Of a stretch of 64,000 nt of DNA, positions 1 to 10,674 are shown piece by piece. This DNA is from Fragum whitleyi (Eukaryota; Mollusca; Bivalvia; Cardiida; Cardiidae): the NCBI GenBank assembly GCA_948146395.1, contig OX411543.1, positions 22,484,026 through 22,548,025 on the forward strand, in the 5' to 3' direction. A program made the translations under genes and the position numbers. A model generated the notes under the pieces. It did not search any database and was not told where the DNA came from. It saw only the letters and a list, made by a program, of their open reading frames with translations. Numbering within the stretch: position 1 is the stretch's first letter; each line of letters begins with the position of its first letter.

Positions 1-376
1 CTCTTAAAAATACTTGAGATGCCCAGTACTGAAGAGAAATCAGTTGGCTGGACTGCATATCAAATGGTCATGGGTTTGATCATAAATATGACCATTCATT
101 CTGACATAAGGTGTCTTTCGCCATTTGATAATCAACAGGATGATGAGCTGTAGGAACTTTTTTTCTGCTGATTTGTGGGATTTAGATGGAGGACTTGACT
201 ATCCAATCAAAATTAAAGGTTTTGGTTGGAATTCCTTCTGCATTACTGGACATATTGATGTACATCCTTGGGAAACAAAATTTGGAGCCCAATCTAGTAT
301 AATGTGATATCCAGGAAGCAGTGAACAGCCCCATGATATGATCTAAATTTTTATAAGTGGCTTTAAACACCTTTTT
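1..376. other. Unassigned left edge
   Basis: I see no recognisable gene or repeat here. A 60-residue open frame near 125-307 has no motif that I know and could be chance. Confidence 0.4.
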
Positions 377-613
377 TTAACCCTTTTCATGCTGAAGCCG
401 GAATATTTCTGCCTTGGCAGGAGCTATAGACAAACATATGTGCAGTCTGATCTTCGTCTATACCACCTGTTTTTCCTTTTAAAGCCAGAAAAGTTTCAGA
501 AAATGTATTTTCAAAATCAATTTCTGACTCACAAGAAGGAAATACAGAGCTTTCAGCACTTTGATTTATATATAATTTTGCCAGGTTTTTTTATTCAGCA
601 TGACAAGAGTTAA
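377..613 (+). mobile_element. piggyBac-like MITE, copy 1
   Basis: The segment is bounded by TTAA at both ends (377-380 and 610-613). Inward from each TTAA is a matching inverted end: CCCTTTTCATGCTGAA on the left and, on the opposite strand, CTCTTGTCATGCTGAA on the right. TTAA target sites with a CCCTT-type terminus are the mark of the piggyBac superfamily. The body of about 229 bp carries no transposase, so it would be non-autonomous. A second copy lies reversed at 8935-9173, and both keep a CTGCC..GGCAG hairpin near the left end. The open frames in the two copies are only echoes of the repeat. Confidence 0.7.
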
Positions 614-1333
614 ATTTCAAAGCTAGAGGCTCAGATTTGGATGTAGTAAAACTATTTAGGGAATATCACAAATCCAAGGATAATGTGCTCAACTGGCAAC
701 AATATGACTCCAAAAGACCAAGTGTATATTCATTCTCAAAGCAAAGATTGGAGCCCAAGGTTATAAAAATTTTCTCAGGCTCAATTCTTAATTTTCTGAA
801 ATTTCAATTTGAGATTAAAGCTGTAACTCTGTTGTAATCCTCATATTTATGTATTAGCATGAAAGGTTACTATTAATAAGTTGCTTTAAATAACAACTTA
901 TTGATATTATCTTATAACTACATACATTTATTTTAATCCAAAATTTGAGAAAATTATCAGTTGAGCTTGAGAAAAGTTTTATTACCGTGTGCCCAGATGT
1001 AGGGTTCACCCTTGTAATGTATGCCCTATGGGTATGTGAAATTGATCAAAATGTCTTGCTTTTTCTTGCTTTGATTTCTATTATTTAATGTTTTTAGTAA
1101 GAGATGAAGGGAGTTTTCTTTTAATTCATTGAGGTATGAATCTAAAAACCTTTTCACTGTATGCATATGTGAAGCAGATTTGTACATGATTTGTTTCCAT
1201 TTCAAACTTCCATATTAAAAAACCCTCTCTTTAGCTCTTATAATTACATTTACAGCTTACAGTGTAAGATATTTCCTTAAAGAGAATAAAAAGTTCTCTT
1301 CTTGAGATATATACTTTTAATAATAATATATAA
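614..1333. other. Unassigned AT-rich DNA
   Basis: I see nothing I can name. One 66-codon open frame (637-837) has no family resemblance. Confidence 0.4.
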
Positions 1334-1377
1334 ATACACTAGCTTTCAGCGGCACAGCCGCCTTCATCAGGTGAATC
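1334..1377 (-). ncRNA. Hammerhead ribozyme, Penelope-type (type I, minimal stem III)
   Basis: On the minus strand the catalytic core is complete. It has CTGATGA (1370-1364), a six-pair GC-rich stem II closed by a three-base TGT loop (about 1362-1348), and GAAA (1347-1344). After GAAA comes GCTA, so the last A of GAAA with GCT forms the self-complementary AGCT. As a stem III this is too short for one molecule but suits a dimer. The predicted cut is after A1340. Stem I pairs ATTCAC (1376-1371) with GTGTAT (1339-1334) with one mismatch. Such minimal hammerheads are known from the terminal repeats of Penelope-like elements, where they are thought to process the RNA. No Penelope ORF lies directly beside it, so it is probably a remnant terminus. 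The fold was made by eye. Confidence 0.75.
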
Positions 1378-2090
1378 CTATGAATTGAACCGTTATGTAC
1401 GACGTCAAGGTAACCTCGACGTCATCAAAATACTACAAAGACCCGGAATAACGTACGAGTGTTAGACCCGCCACAAAGACTCAATGCATGCGGGAACTAA
1501 AAAATTCCTTAAAAAGCGTTTTAAAATACCAAAATAGAACAAAAATAGTGATTAAAAAATAGTGCTGAAACTCTAATACGAGAAAATAGGTCGGACAAAA
1601 CTTTTATCGTTATTAGTATGAACAAACGGATACACATGCATAAAGTCCCTGGGAAGGGGACACACCGAGCAACTGATGGATCGCCTATCGTGCCTATTAA
1701 GGTAGTGGACCCGCAATAGTCTCTCCACATCTCCGAGGAAACGAACCCCAATAGTGCTAACTAAGGTTTCCCAATGATTCTCATTAGGAAACCCCAGTCA
1801 ACACCACAAAAGATCATGAGCTCTGAGACACCGCGCAACCATTAGGGGTACATCGCTTAAGATACCGGACAAGAAAAGATTGCAAAAAAAAAAAAAAAAA
1901 ACCCAGCTGTATAGAAAAGAAAGAGGAAAAAATATGGGCGATAAAATCGCTATAACAGAAGACTGAGCATGTCTTATTTTCAGCAATTACAGCGCCCAAC
2001 AATACGAAAAATATAACAAAAAAAATTGAAATATATATCCAAAATAAACCTTTAAATTCACACCCAGTCTACCGACAACATATCAAATGC
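1378..2090. other. Possible continuation of a repeat, unassigned
   Basis: The DNA next to the ribozyme may belong to the same Penelope-like terminal repeat, but I find no coding signal. The phrase TTAAGGTAGTG followed by GACCCGCAATAGT near 1698 recurs with small changes near 24392, so part of this is a dispersed repeat. Confidence 0.35.
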
Positions 2091-3545
2091 ATGGCTATCA
2101 AACTTAGTCAGTCATATATGATCGACCCAAATGTTGCGACTACAGCATATTCATGCTGATGCCACAACGCACAAGTCGCGCACTCGCAAATATTATCGAG
2201 CAAAAATATATAAAAGTTCACGGGCATCCCTACACAACCTATACAAGATAACCATTCACAATTGGTCAGAGGACCATATCGCCGTTTCTTTGGTGAGCAA
2301 GGCAAAAGTCATAACTACAGCTTATTAAAGCTGCTGTTCCGACGTCTACGTCCTCCATCCACGAAAATATGTAAAAGGAAATGCATAGTGAACAACGGGG
2401 GTCAACCAGACTATATTTGATAATTATCTGTCAGAAAGGTATATCAACATGGACATTCAACAAAAAGTGGCTCGATGTTGAACACCCAAAATACTGCAGC
2501 TTTAGATTATTTAGATAATAAAGGTAAAAAACAGAGGTCAATAATCATCCCATAACAGATAGTACATGTATTAATTCTTATTAGTTAGAAAAATATTTCG
2601 CTAAGTAATTGAATGCCTGGCGTTATGAGCGACCCAAACATCGTACCTACAGCCTATCCAAGCCACCACCATGACGTCTAAGTATCCCATCCCTGAAAAT
2701 AGCAGTAAATAACGGAGGTCAACAATCATCCCATTATAAATGATATTGAATTTCTTACTAAGACTTCATAGCGGCAGCTTGGACAAGCTGCAGGAACAAT
2801 GCTTGGGTCACAATAATAACTGAGGTCAACAATCATCCAATTATAAATGATATTAAATTTCTTAATCAGAAAGATATATCTCCGTTGACATCAACCAACA
2901 GCAAAATATTGGTGAGCACCCAAACGTCTCAACTACTGCTTATTCTGAAAAGACCGGCAAATAACGGAGCTTGTAATAATTTCATTTCAATGATATTAAC
3001 CCTTATAAGTCAGAAAAAAAAATATTTTCATGGTAGACACAAAGCAAAACGAAAGTCTTTAGCGAGCAATCCAAACTTCGTTACTACAGCTTGTTAAGAA
3101 AATAGCGGAAAATAGCAGAGGTCAACAATCATCTCATTATAATGATAAAATGTATCTACAGCTAACTCATTCCGCCGTCATGACGTCTTATCCGCATATC
3201 CGCCGAGTATGTAAAGAAATTAGCGTTAATGGCGGAGGTTAACAGTAATCTCATAGTGAATGGTAGTATATCATTATTTGTCTGCAAATATTTTACAAAA
3301 GACATAAACCTAAAAAAAACAAAACAACCCACGATTCATAAGTGGGCGACCAAACGTCGTACCTACATCTTATTTAGATGCTGTTACCACGTCCGAACCG
3401 CCCAAACGGGGACTTATATCCATGAGAACAGCAGTAAAATACGGAGATCAAAATTAATCTCTATTACAAACGGTTATTCTAATAGGTCATTTGTTAAAAC
3501 TATAACCGAAACTACAGTAAACATCGTGAAACTGGTAAGAACTAA
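2091..3545. repeat. Degenerate tandem array
   Basis: The phrase GGAGGTCAACAATCATC with variants recurs near 2399, 2533, 2717, 2822, 3119, 3237 and 3445. It is usually followed by ATTATAAATGATATT. A second phrase, GACCCAAACATCGTACCTACAGC with variants, recurs between them (for example near 2125, 2630, 2920 and 3350). Spacing is irregular, about 105 to 210 bp, so the array is old and rearranged. The 60-108 residue open frames inside are by-products of the repeat. Function and family are unknown. Confidence 0.6.
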
Positions 3546-3554
3546 AAAGCAATG

Positions 3555-4716
3555 AATGGCTCGAGTCGCTCCACAGGCTTGAAATTCTTGTAAAAGCAAT
3601 AAAGGTTTTGAATAGATTTTTACATATTTTGGGTTCTACTGGTGTTGAATATGATTTTCAAAGTTTCAACTACATAACATATAGAGATATGACCTCCGTC
3701 CATAAAATACATATTTTCGGTAGACTGATAAATGGGTCACTCAAGGATCATTCAAGTGAATTTTGGTTAATATCTAAAATTAGAATCTGAGAAAATGATA
3801 CTCAAAGTTTCCATTATATAACATATAGAGAAATGACCTCTCCCCATAAAATGCATATTTTCCATCTGATCACAATGATTTTTGGTAGACTGATAAAGGA
3901 TCACTCAAGGATCATTCCCAGTGAAATTTGGTTGAAATCATAACAATAGATTCTGAGAAAATGATTTTCAAAGCTTCCGCTAAATAACATATAGAGAAAT
4001 GACCTCCGCCAATAAAATGCATATTTTCCATCTGATCACAATAATTTATTGTAGAATGATAAAGGGTCACTCAAGGATCATCCCAGTGAAATTTGGTTGA
4101 TATCCATCAGTTACATTCTGAGAAAATGATTTTCAAAGTTTCCACTATATAACATGTAGAAAAATGACCTCCGCCCATAAAATGCATATTTTCCATCTGA
4201 TCACAATAATTTATTGTAGAATGATAAAGGGTCACTCAAGGATCATCCCAATGAAATTTGGTTGATATCCATCAGTTACATCCTGAGAAAATGATTTTCA
4301 AAGTTTCCACTATATAACATATAGAGAAATGACCTCCGCCCATAAAATGCATATTTTCCATCCAATCACAATGATTTTTTGTAGACTGATAAAGGGTCAC
4401 CCAAGGATCTTTCATGTAAAATTTATTTGGTATCCATTGATTAGAATCTGAGAAAATTCACTTTTTACCATATTTCGAAATTAGCCATGCCCATTAAATC
4501 CATGTTTTTCATTGGATCAAAATTTCTTGAACAACTTTGAAAGAGGGTCACCCAAGGATCATTCCTGTGAAGTTTGGTTGAAATTCACCCAGTAGTTTCT
4601 GAGGAGAAGATTTTTAAAGAAAAAGTTTACGACCGGACGCACGGACGGACGGACGCACGACGGACACAACGCCATGACAATAGCCCCAGTGGCTTTCAGC
4701 CAGTGGAGCTAAAAAT
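3555..4716 (+). mobile_element. Tandem-core element T1 (pearl/Helitron-like), ~165 bp units
   Basis: Five units carry GACCTCCGCCCATAAAATGC, starting near 3691, 3835, 4001, 4166 and 4331, giving a period of about 165 bp. A degraded partial unit follows. The core ends with AAAGTTTACGACC and a (GGAC)n stretch at 4632-4664, then a terminal GGCT/AGCC hairpin and GAGCTAAAAAT. GCTCCACAGGCTT near 3558 is an inverted match to the right-hand AGCCAGTGGAGCT, which sets the left boundary. The same tail closes T3 at 61568-62821, although the core units differ. Non-coding. Confidence 0.65.
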
Positions 4717-5143
4717 AAATTTGGGATGATTAAGGAATAAAATTGAATGAGTGTGGAGAGTGTATTGAACGAAATTTATGGTGGGTAATCCTATATCGCA
4801 AATTTTGTTCAAGATGAACAAAATTGGCGATATTTATTACATTCTCTATGATAAAATGTGCATACATGTGCCACGCATAGCTTCATATTTCTTCAAAATC
4901 CCATGCAAAGCTAACAATTTGAAATATATCAGTGAAAACGCGATTTATCTCGCGATTTATCTCTATCAAACAATTTTATATTGAGAAACGTTTTTGAATC
5001 CGTATTATTAATTGGGTTTGAGCGATTTTGAACGGTCCGAGTGAGTGTTTGGAATGAATGAAACGAGCGCCGAGTGAGCGATTTAGAATGATTTGATTGA
5101 GGTGAATGTCAATTTCACGATGCAACTAACTATTCTCAAACCT
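4717..5143 (+). mobile_element. TA-flanked MITE family 1, copy A (left end missing)
   Basis: This copy matches the common MITE of the window from the interior phrase GAATGAGTGTGGAG to the right terminus GTCAATTTCACGATG followed by AACTA. The central palindrome is at 4794-4832 (TTTTGTTC paired with GAACAAAA). The left terminus is absent because the T1 tail abuts it. An open frame inside has no protein resemblance. Confidence 0.7.
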
Positions 5144-5157
5144 ATAGGCTGTCATTA

Positions 5158-5890
5158 TTAATGCCGTAAATCTATTTGTTTAATATTTAGACCCTGCTCA
5201 ATCAAGCCATATTTCTTTATCAAAATAGACTCCCTCTGTCGACGATATAGCGTACGCTCCTCACTTACTCTTTCCAGGCCAACATAGTGAAAGTCTTCAA
5301 TACTATGGTGAGTTTGATTAAAGTGTCTAGGCACCGGCTCATGGTCATTCCCACGTCGAATGTTGGATAGATGATTGGACATTCGGGTTCTCAAAATGTT
5401 TCTCGTTTCCCCAATATACACAAGACAGCTACATTTCTTACAGTATATTCCATATATGACATTATGTGTACGGCAGTTTATCGTCAAATCAGTTTGTACC
5501 GGCTTGCCAGTCATATCCCTGATAGGTGTCGTGATATGTTTCTCACATAGTTTAGTCTCGCCCACATCCTTTCGTCACTTGTTTTGGAGATCGTTTAGAC
5601 TTGGTTCTTAATGATTTGTTTGTTTTTCTATGAACTAAAATGTCTGCTAGATTTTTGTCTCTTCTGTACGAAATGATTGGTTGGTCAGCAAACACCTTCC
5701 TCAATCTGTCAGACTTCATTAAGATCTTCTGATTGGATTTTAGAATCTTATTTATATCTGGTAGTTTTCTACTATATGTTAGTACTAAAGGAACTCTTTT
5801 CATCTTTTCAGCACTTTTCTTCCGATACTCTAGAAGGTTGTCCCTTTTCTTTTCATCCGCCTTCCTTAACTCTTCCTCCACCAAGTTTCA
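5158..5890 (-). pseudogene. Penelope-like retroelement, 3' end: linker and GIY-YIG endonuclease
   Basis: Two minus-strand frames carry the C-terminal part of a Penelope-like element polyprotein. The first (5884-5552) has a Lys/Glu-rich start, then VPLVLTYSRKLPDI, SDRLRKVF and RRDKNLADILVHRK, the usual linker between reverse transcriptase and nuclease. The second (5565-5158) holds the nuclease: GIY followed by YIG (GIYCKKCSCLVYIG), the catalytic-type Arg in RTRMSNH, the Glu in RRQRES and a closing GLN. The element class uses this nuclease to nick target DNA for reverse transcription. A frameshift near 5552-5565 separates the frames, and the reverse transcriptase itself is missing. Upstream sequence changes abruptly to BEL/Pao at about 5890-5935, so this is a truncated copy in a nested or chimeric arrangement. 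Confidence 0.85.
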
Positions 5891-5934
5891 AGGCATTTGG
5901 CCCAAAAGTGTGGCCTCTAGAGTGCACACTGTAT

Positions 5935-8214
5935 TTTTCTAAGATTGACACTTCATTTACACTGAATGTATTTTCACACGGTAGAAATTTGGATGGTCTT
6001 CCATTCTGATGAATAAATGTTTTCATGACACTCACATAATTTGGTCTGTGCATCTTGTCAAAACACAGATCTCCGATGATTACCCAACCTAATGCGAGTC
6101 TTTGGGCAAATGCTGATCCGATTGGTCCCGTTATTTGATCAAATATGTGATGAACCTCTCATATGTTGCCACCAAGAAGAATCATAATCTGGGCATTCTT
6201 GTTGATGATTGGTATTTCATTTTTCAATGAACTTAAGTGTTTGTGCTCTTTTAACAATCCTGGGTTTGGGATCTCATGTCTATTGTTGGGAATATCATCA
6301 CACTCAAGAACCTTTGGGACAACAAACGAAGCACTTCTGTCCAGAGAATCTATAATCACGTCAAAACCCCGTCGTCCCGATATCAATGATTTGACAGAAC
6401 AGGAAGTCATCTCATACTGAACGTTTTCATATTTTATATCAAGGAGAGAGAATAGTTCAGGCTTCACTAATGTTTTGTTGCTTTGATCATCAATTAGAGC
6501 CTTGACTAATACACTATTATTTGGATTATGAGCACTGAGCAAAGTACTGTTTTTGCGCAAGAAAGACCAAACATATTGTCATTTCCACAAACCTGTGTGC
6601 ATTTAGTATCTATAATCTCCCCACCTTGATCTGGCGCGGCTATCCTTTGATTGCCTATTAACTGTCTGTCTACAGGATGCATGGCTGACTGATGGTTATC
6701 ACTTTGGCACAAAGAACACTTAATTTCAGCCTTGCAGTTTTTTGCCATATGAGACGATGTATCACAGCACCTAAAACAGTACCTGTTCTCTTTCAAAAGC
6801 TGTTTCCTTTCTAAGATAGGCATTTTCCTGAATTGTCTACAATTGTTTATTGAATGTGAGTCTGACTTATGAATAAAACATGAGTTTCTATGAAATGGCA
6901 CATTTTCTGAAGTATCAACTTGACTTGATGGTGTCACTCCAGTCTTCTTACTAAAGACTGATCTTTTAGACGAATTTTGAGGCTGTCTCTGTTCAGTTTG
7001 AATCTGATACTGAAAACTAGGGTTGTTGAGAATGGAGCTATTTTCTTGAACAAATTCAACGAAAAATGAGAATGGGGGAAAAGTCACTTTATTGGCCTTT
7101 GAATACTCTGAAGCTCTGCATGTCCATCTAATCTGCAGGAATCCAGGAAGTTTTTGAACAATTGGATTTAATCCAGAAGAGGTATTCATATGACTAAAGA
7201 GATCCTTGTATTGCTCTCTGCCCATAATGGACTCCACTTCCGACAATATATCAGATAAATCATATAGTTTCTTCAGGTTTTTGACTTCAATTCTTGGGAA
7301 GGCTTCCAATTTCCTACGTAATGCCAAGTCGATCATCTCTGGACAGCCAGATCTTTCCTCCAATCTCTTCCAAACATGCTCAAGACCTTGGATGGATCAT
7401 GTGGATTTGATGCCCTGATATTAAGCACATATTGTCTAGACTCTTGACCTAGATATCTTATCAACAAATCAAACTCCTCATTTGGGGACACTTGAATCTC
7501 ATTGGTTATTGACTTAAACATGCTTTTCCACAATGGAAATGTCTCAGGCCGATCATCAAAATTCATTAGTCTTTGAATGGATAAGTCTTTCTTAATCAAG
7601 AAATTTGATAAAAGTGGTAATTATCACCCGGAATAAAGGGACTCACTAGAGGGTTAAGCCTGGTTTGTCGAACTTGAGGTTCCGACTGAACTTGAGATTC
7701 AGACTGAGCTTGAGGTTCCTACCAAATTTGAGGTTCAGACTTATCGGAGGTCATTGTCAAAATTGAAGTATAGTTGTAGCACCGGTTATGGTCTTTCATG
7801 GTATGGTGTCGCGAAATATTTCGATTCAAATTTATCAGGCCCTGGTGCTTGAGGAAAACTATTTAACAAATCATTCTCAAAATTAAGTTCCAATTCTGAC
7901 AGTTCCAATTCCTTCTGTTTGTTTGAAAGTTCAAGTTTGCTTTCTATCTCAACTTTTTGCCTCCTTAATTTGGCCTTCATTATAGTCTAATTTTCTTCCA
8001 AAAGTGCCTTATTTTGTTACAATTCCATCTCCCTCTCCGCATAAGCCAAAGTCAATTTTGATCTTCTTAACTTAGACACAGAGTCCTGAATACTATTTTG
8101 ATCTGCATTAACCTGCATTTTCTCTGTGTCAGACATCACAGTTCTTCTATCTATATAAGCTTCTTCTTCAATTGTTTGCAGTCTTTTACTGTCATGCCTC
8201 CAAATTAAGAACAA
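5935..8214 (-). pseudogene. BEL/Pao-type retrotransposon remnant: gag, zinc knuckles, protease
   Basis: Minus-strand frames in order match the N-terminal half of a BEL/Pao polyprotein. First comes a charged coiled-coil region (8214-8017 and 7980-7786), then a short Glu/Pro/Gln/Ser-rich repeat (about 7740-7650). The DUF1759-like gag follows (7599-7333 and 7363 down to about 7100). Two zinc knuckles are near 6790-6690: CFRCCDTSSHMAKNC, and a CSLC..H..H type. The DUF1758-like protease region (6560-6159) has ALIDDQSNKTLV and QIMILLGGNI. A tail with ALGWVIIGDLCFD and NGRPSKFLPCEN (about 6110-5975) lies just before where reverse transcriptase should start. Breaks seen: in-frame stops near 8010 and 6157, and frame changes near 7350 and 6545. 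The aspartate normally followed by Gly or Ser in the protease is DDQ here. Reverse transcriptase, integrase and LTRs are not found. Dead copy. Confidence 0.85.
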
Positions 8215-8934
8215 CCTTTAATTTCTTGCATGAAGTTTAATACCATTTTGAAGTGTGTGGTAAAAGCTGTAAATACACAAAGGAAATTCATACTAAGCTA
8301 TTCTTTGAAGAGAAATATTCCAGGAAGTATATACCATGATCACTTACACATATCAAAGGTTGAAGTGTGCCTATGCTAATAAATGTGCAAACTGATCAGG
8401 GTCTACACTGTATTTTGAGACAAATTCTACATGACTTGCAAGTACCTTTATGTTCTACTTTCGCTTTTATAAAAGCTGCATATTATTGTCAAAACTAAAA
8501 TTCTGAGTGTGAATTTAGGCCATAAAAGGCATTAATTAATAAAATGATAATAATTACTATGACAGTCTGAAATATTGTTCTTACAATGCATTCAAGCAAA
8601 AGTGAAAGTAAACAGAATTTGTGTGACAAGGGAGACAACTTGTGCAAATCATTGCTGCAAACAGGACATGGAAGCGTTTTTAAAGCCTCTGAAATGACAA
8701 ATAATCTTAAATGGTGAATTAAAAAGCCTTGTCTTTATTGCATACATACACTGGTGGTGGAAGAAAGCTGCAAATTTTGAAAAACGTCGTGACGAAACCG
8801 AACAATCTAACATGGCGTCGCCGAACTGATCACGTGAGAAAAACCTGGAAACAAAACAGCTAGTTTCGTTCCAACAATCTTTCGCAAGCACTCAAAAAAT
8901 TGGACACAAGTGTGCTAACATGACAGTGACTTTA
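8215..8934. other. No gene recognised; promoter-like CpG cluster near 8770-8850
   Basis: Mostly unassigned. A small cluster on the minus strand (8850 to 8770) combines CACGTGATC, a YY1-like GACGCCATGTT and CGTCACGACG. An ATG there opens 21 codons that end at a good donor (AGT then GTATGT, near 8750). This could be a fossil first exon or simply repeat sequence; I find no matching second exon. Confidence 0.25.
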
Positions 8935-9173
8935 CCCTTGTCATGCTGAATAAATTTTGGCTAAAAATTTTCATCAAAATCAAAGGGCAAAAAGCACTGA
9001 AAGTACCAATTGTAGGTCAATTTTATTTTGAAAAACTAATCTATTGACAATTCTGGTTTGAAAGTGAGAAACATGTGGTGTAGACTAACATCAGACGGCA
9101 CATATGTGCAGGCTGATGTTGGTCTATAGCTCCTGCCAAAGCAGGAATATTTCGGGCTCAGCATAAGGGTTAA
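8935..9173 (-). mobile_element. piggyBac-like MITE, copy 2
   Basis: This is an inverted copy of the element at 377-613. CCCTTGTCATGCTGAA starts at 8935 after TTTA (a one-base change from TTAA), and the other end is TCAGCATAAGGG followed by TTAA at 9170-9173. The TGCCAAAGCAGG hairpin near 9133 matches copy 1. No transposase. Confidence 0.7.
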
Positions 9174-10416
9174 CAAGTTCTGGTCCACCTGTTTGGGGGT
9201 TGTCTCAAAATGGAAAAGAAATATTGAAAAATCATCTTTTGAATAATACTTTTGAAGACTTGAGATATTTGTAGCATAGTATGGGCTAAAATTCATTGAA
9301 GAAGTATCTCTAGAGATTTCTCAAATGATTTTGTTTTAAAACTCAATCCTTGTGCAAGTATCATTCATATTCTCAAAATTGATATCATTCATATTGAAAT
9401 GCAATCGTTCTGAGGAATCGAGTAAAATCATTATTAAAATCATTCTAACTTTACAAAAAATTTTCAATACCACAAGTGATCATCAATGAATAGCATTTCT
9501 CAGATAAAAAAGTATTTTGAATCTTTCCCTGGCAGTGGTAATCCATACACCCCTGGTTCTTTGCTTTGTTCCTAGCATAAACAACGGTTCAAATCTATGA
9601 TTTCAATGTCGAAATGCATCATGAAAGGCAGATACTGCCTACCTCCGAGGTCTAGGATGGTAAGAAATGGTAAGAAATTCTAAACTGGTTGAATTGGACC
9701 AGAATTGGTTAAATTTTGTCACTTAATTTAAGGCAATTTATTTATATCACACTTATTGTAGTGCAATTAACTATGGCTTATTTTGAAGAACAATATGATA
9801 CAAGAAAATTGAGTCAAGCAGAGCTTTCAAAGGGAAAGTGGACCTGAACTGGTTAATTGACTGTATTTTCTGCAAGGCCATTAAAATTCTATACCTATCT
9901 TTAGTACATGTCTACTACATATTGACTGTTGATGACTGATTTAGAATGTTATGTACATGTAGTTCTAATTTGTCAACGCCGTCTGCATGAAGAGAGCGTC
10001 GATGTTGTTGTTGTTGCTGTTGTTATTGTTATAGACTGGAAAGTCTATTCTGAGTCTATCATCATTTTTTCCATTCATTTGCCAGCTTTGATTGTTTGTT
10101 GTCGTTTTTATTATCTTTAATAGATATTTATCATATTTTATATAAAAAAACTGTAGCAAAAATGGCAATTTATTGAATCTTAACAGTTTCAAGCACAATT
10201 TGCTCAAATGTTTTCAAGTGAATTATGCTTGCTATCAATCCTGGTTTTTTAAAGTTTATAGTGACTCAAGCACTTTTCACCTGAAACTTATCAAAAATGT
10301 CTTTATGGCACTTAAAAAGTCTTGTAGGCCCCCTACATTGTACATAGTCTAAAAAAAAAAAGGTAAAATGACAAGTTCTTTACCCAAGTTGAATGGAAGC
10401 TATAGGGTTATATATG
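9174..10416. other. Unassigned; short GTT repeat
   Basis: A GTT-rich run is at about 10000-10030. Nothing else is recognised and no frame has a family motif. Confidence 0.4.
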
Positions 10417-10674
10417 TGACCCGTCACACAAAAAGGGACCATCCAGGAATTCTGTAAAATGAATTATTGAAAAAGAGTTTTGATCCAGCATAGGTCAACC
10501 AGAAGTCTCATTTCTAATATTCCTTCACTGGAAGGTAGATTCAATATTCTAGATTCAGAAAATAAGCATGGTGCAAAAAATTTTGACCCTAGTCAGTCTG
10601 CGCAGTGTGCGAGGTCTGACTAGGGTCGACACTTTACGCATAACTCAGATGTTCCCTTTTTGTGTGACCGGTCA
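10417..10674. mobile_element. MITE family 2 (TGACCCGTCAC ends), copy 1
   Basis: The left end TGACCCGTCACACAAAAAGG is mirrored on the right by CCTTTTTGTGTGACCGGTCA reading in. Between them an internal palindrome at about 10584-10628 pairs GACCCTAGTCAG with CTGACTAGGGTC. Length is about 258 bp. The same design recurs at 19527-19774 and as a right half at 19108-19180. No coding capacity. The transposase family is not known to me. Confidence 0.75.

Noticed and set aside
2091..3545. CRISPR-like array
   Set aside because: Repeats are too long, irregular and diverged, and the context is eukaryotic.
2131..3555. Frames of 65-108 codons across the 2-3.5 kb block
   Set aside because: They follow the tandem repeat and have no coding pattern or family motif.
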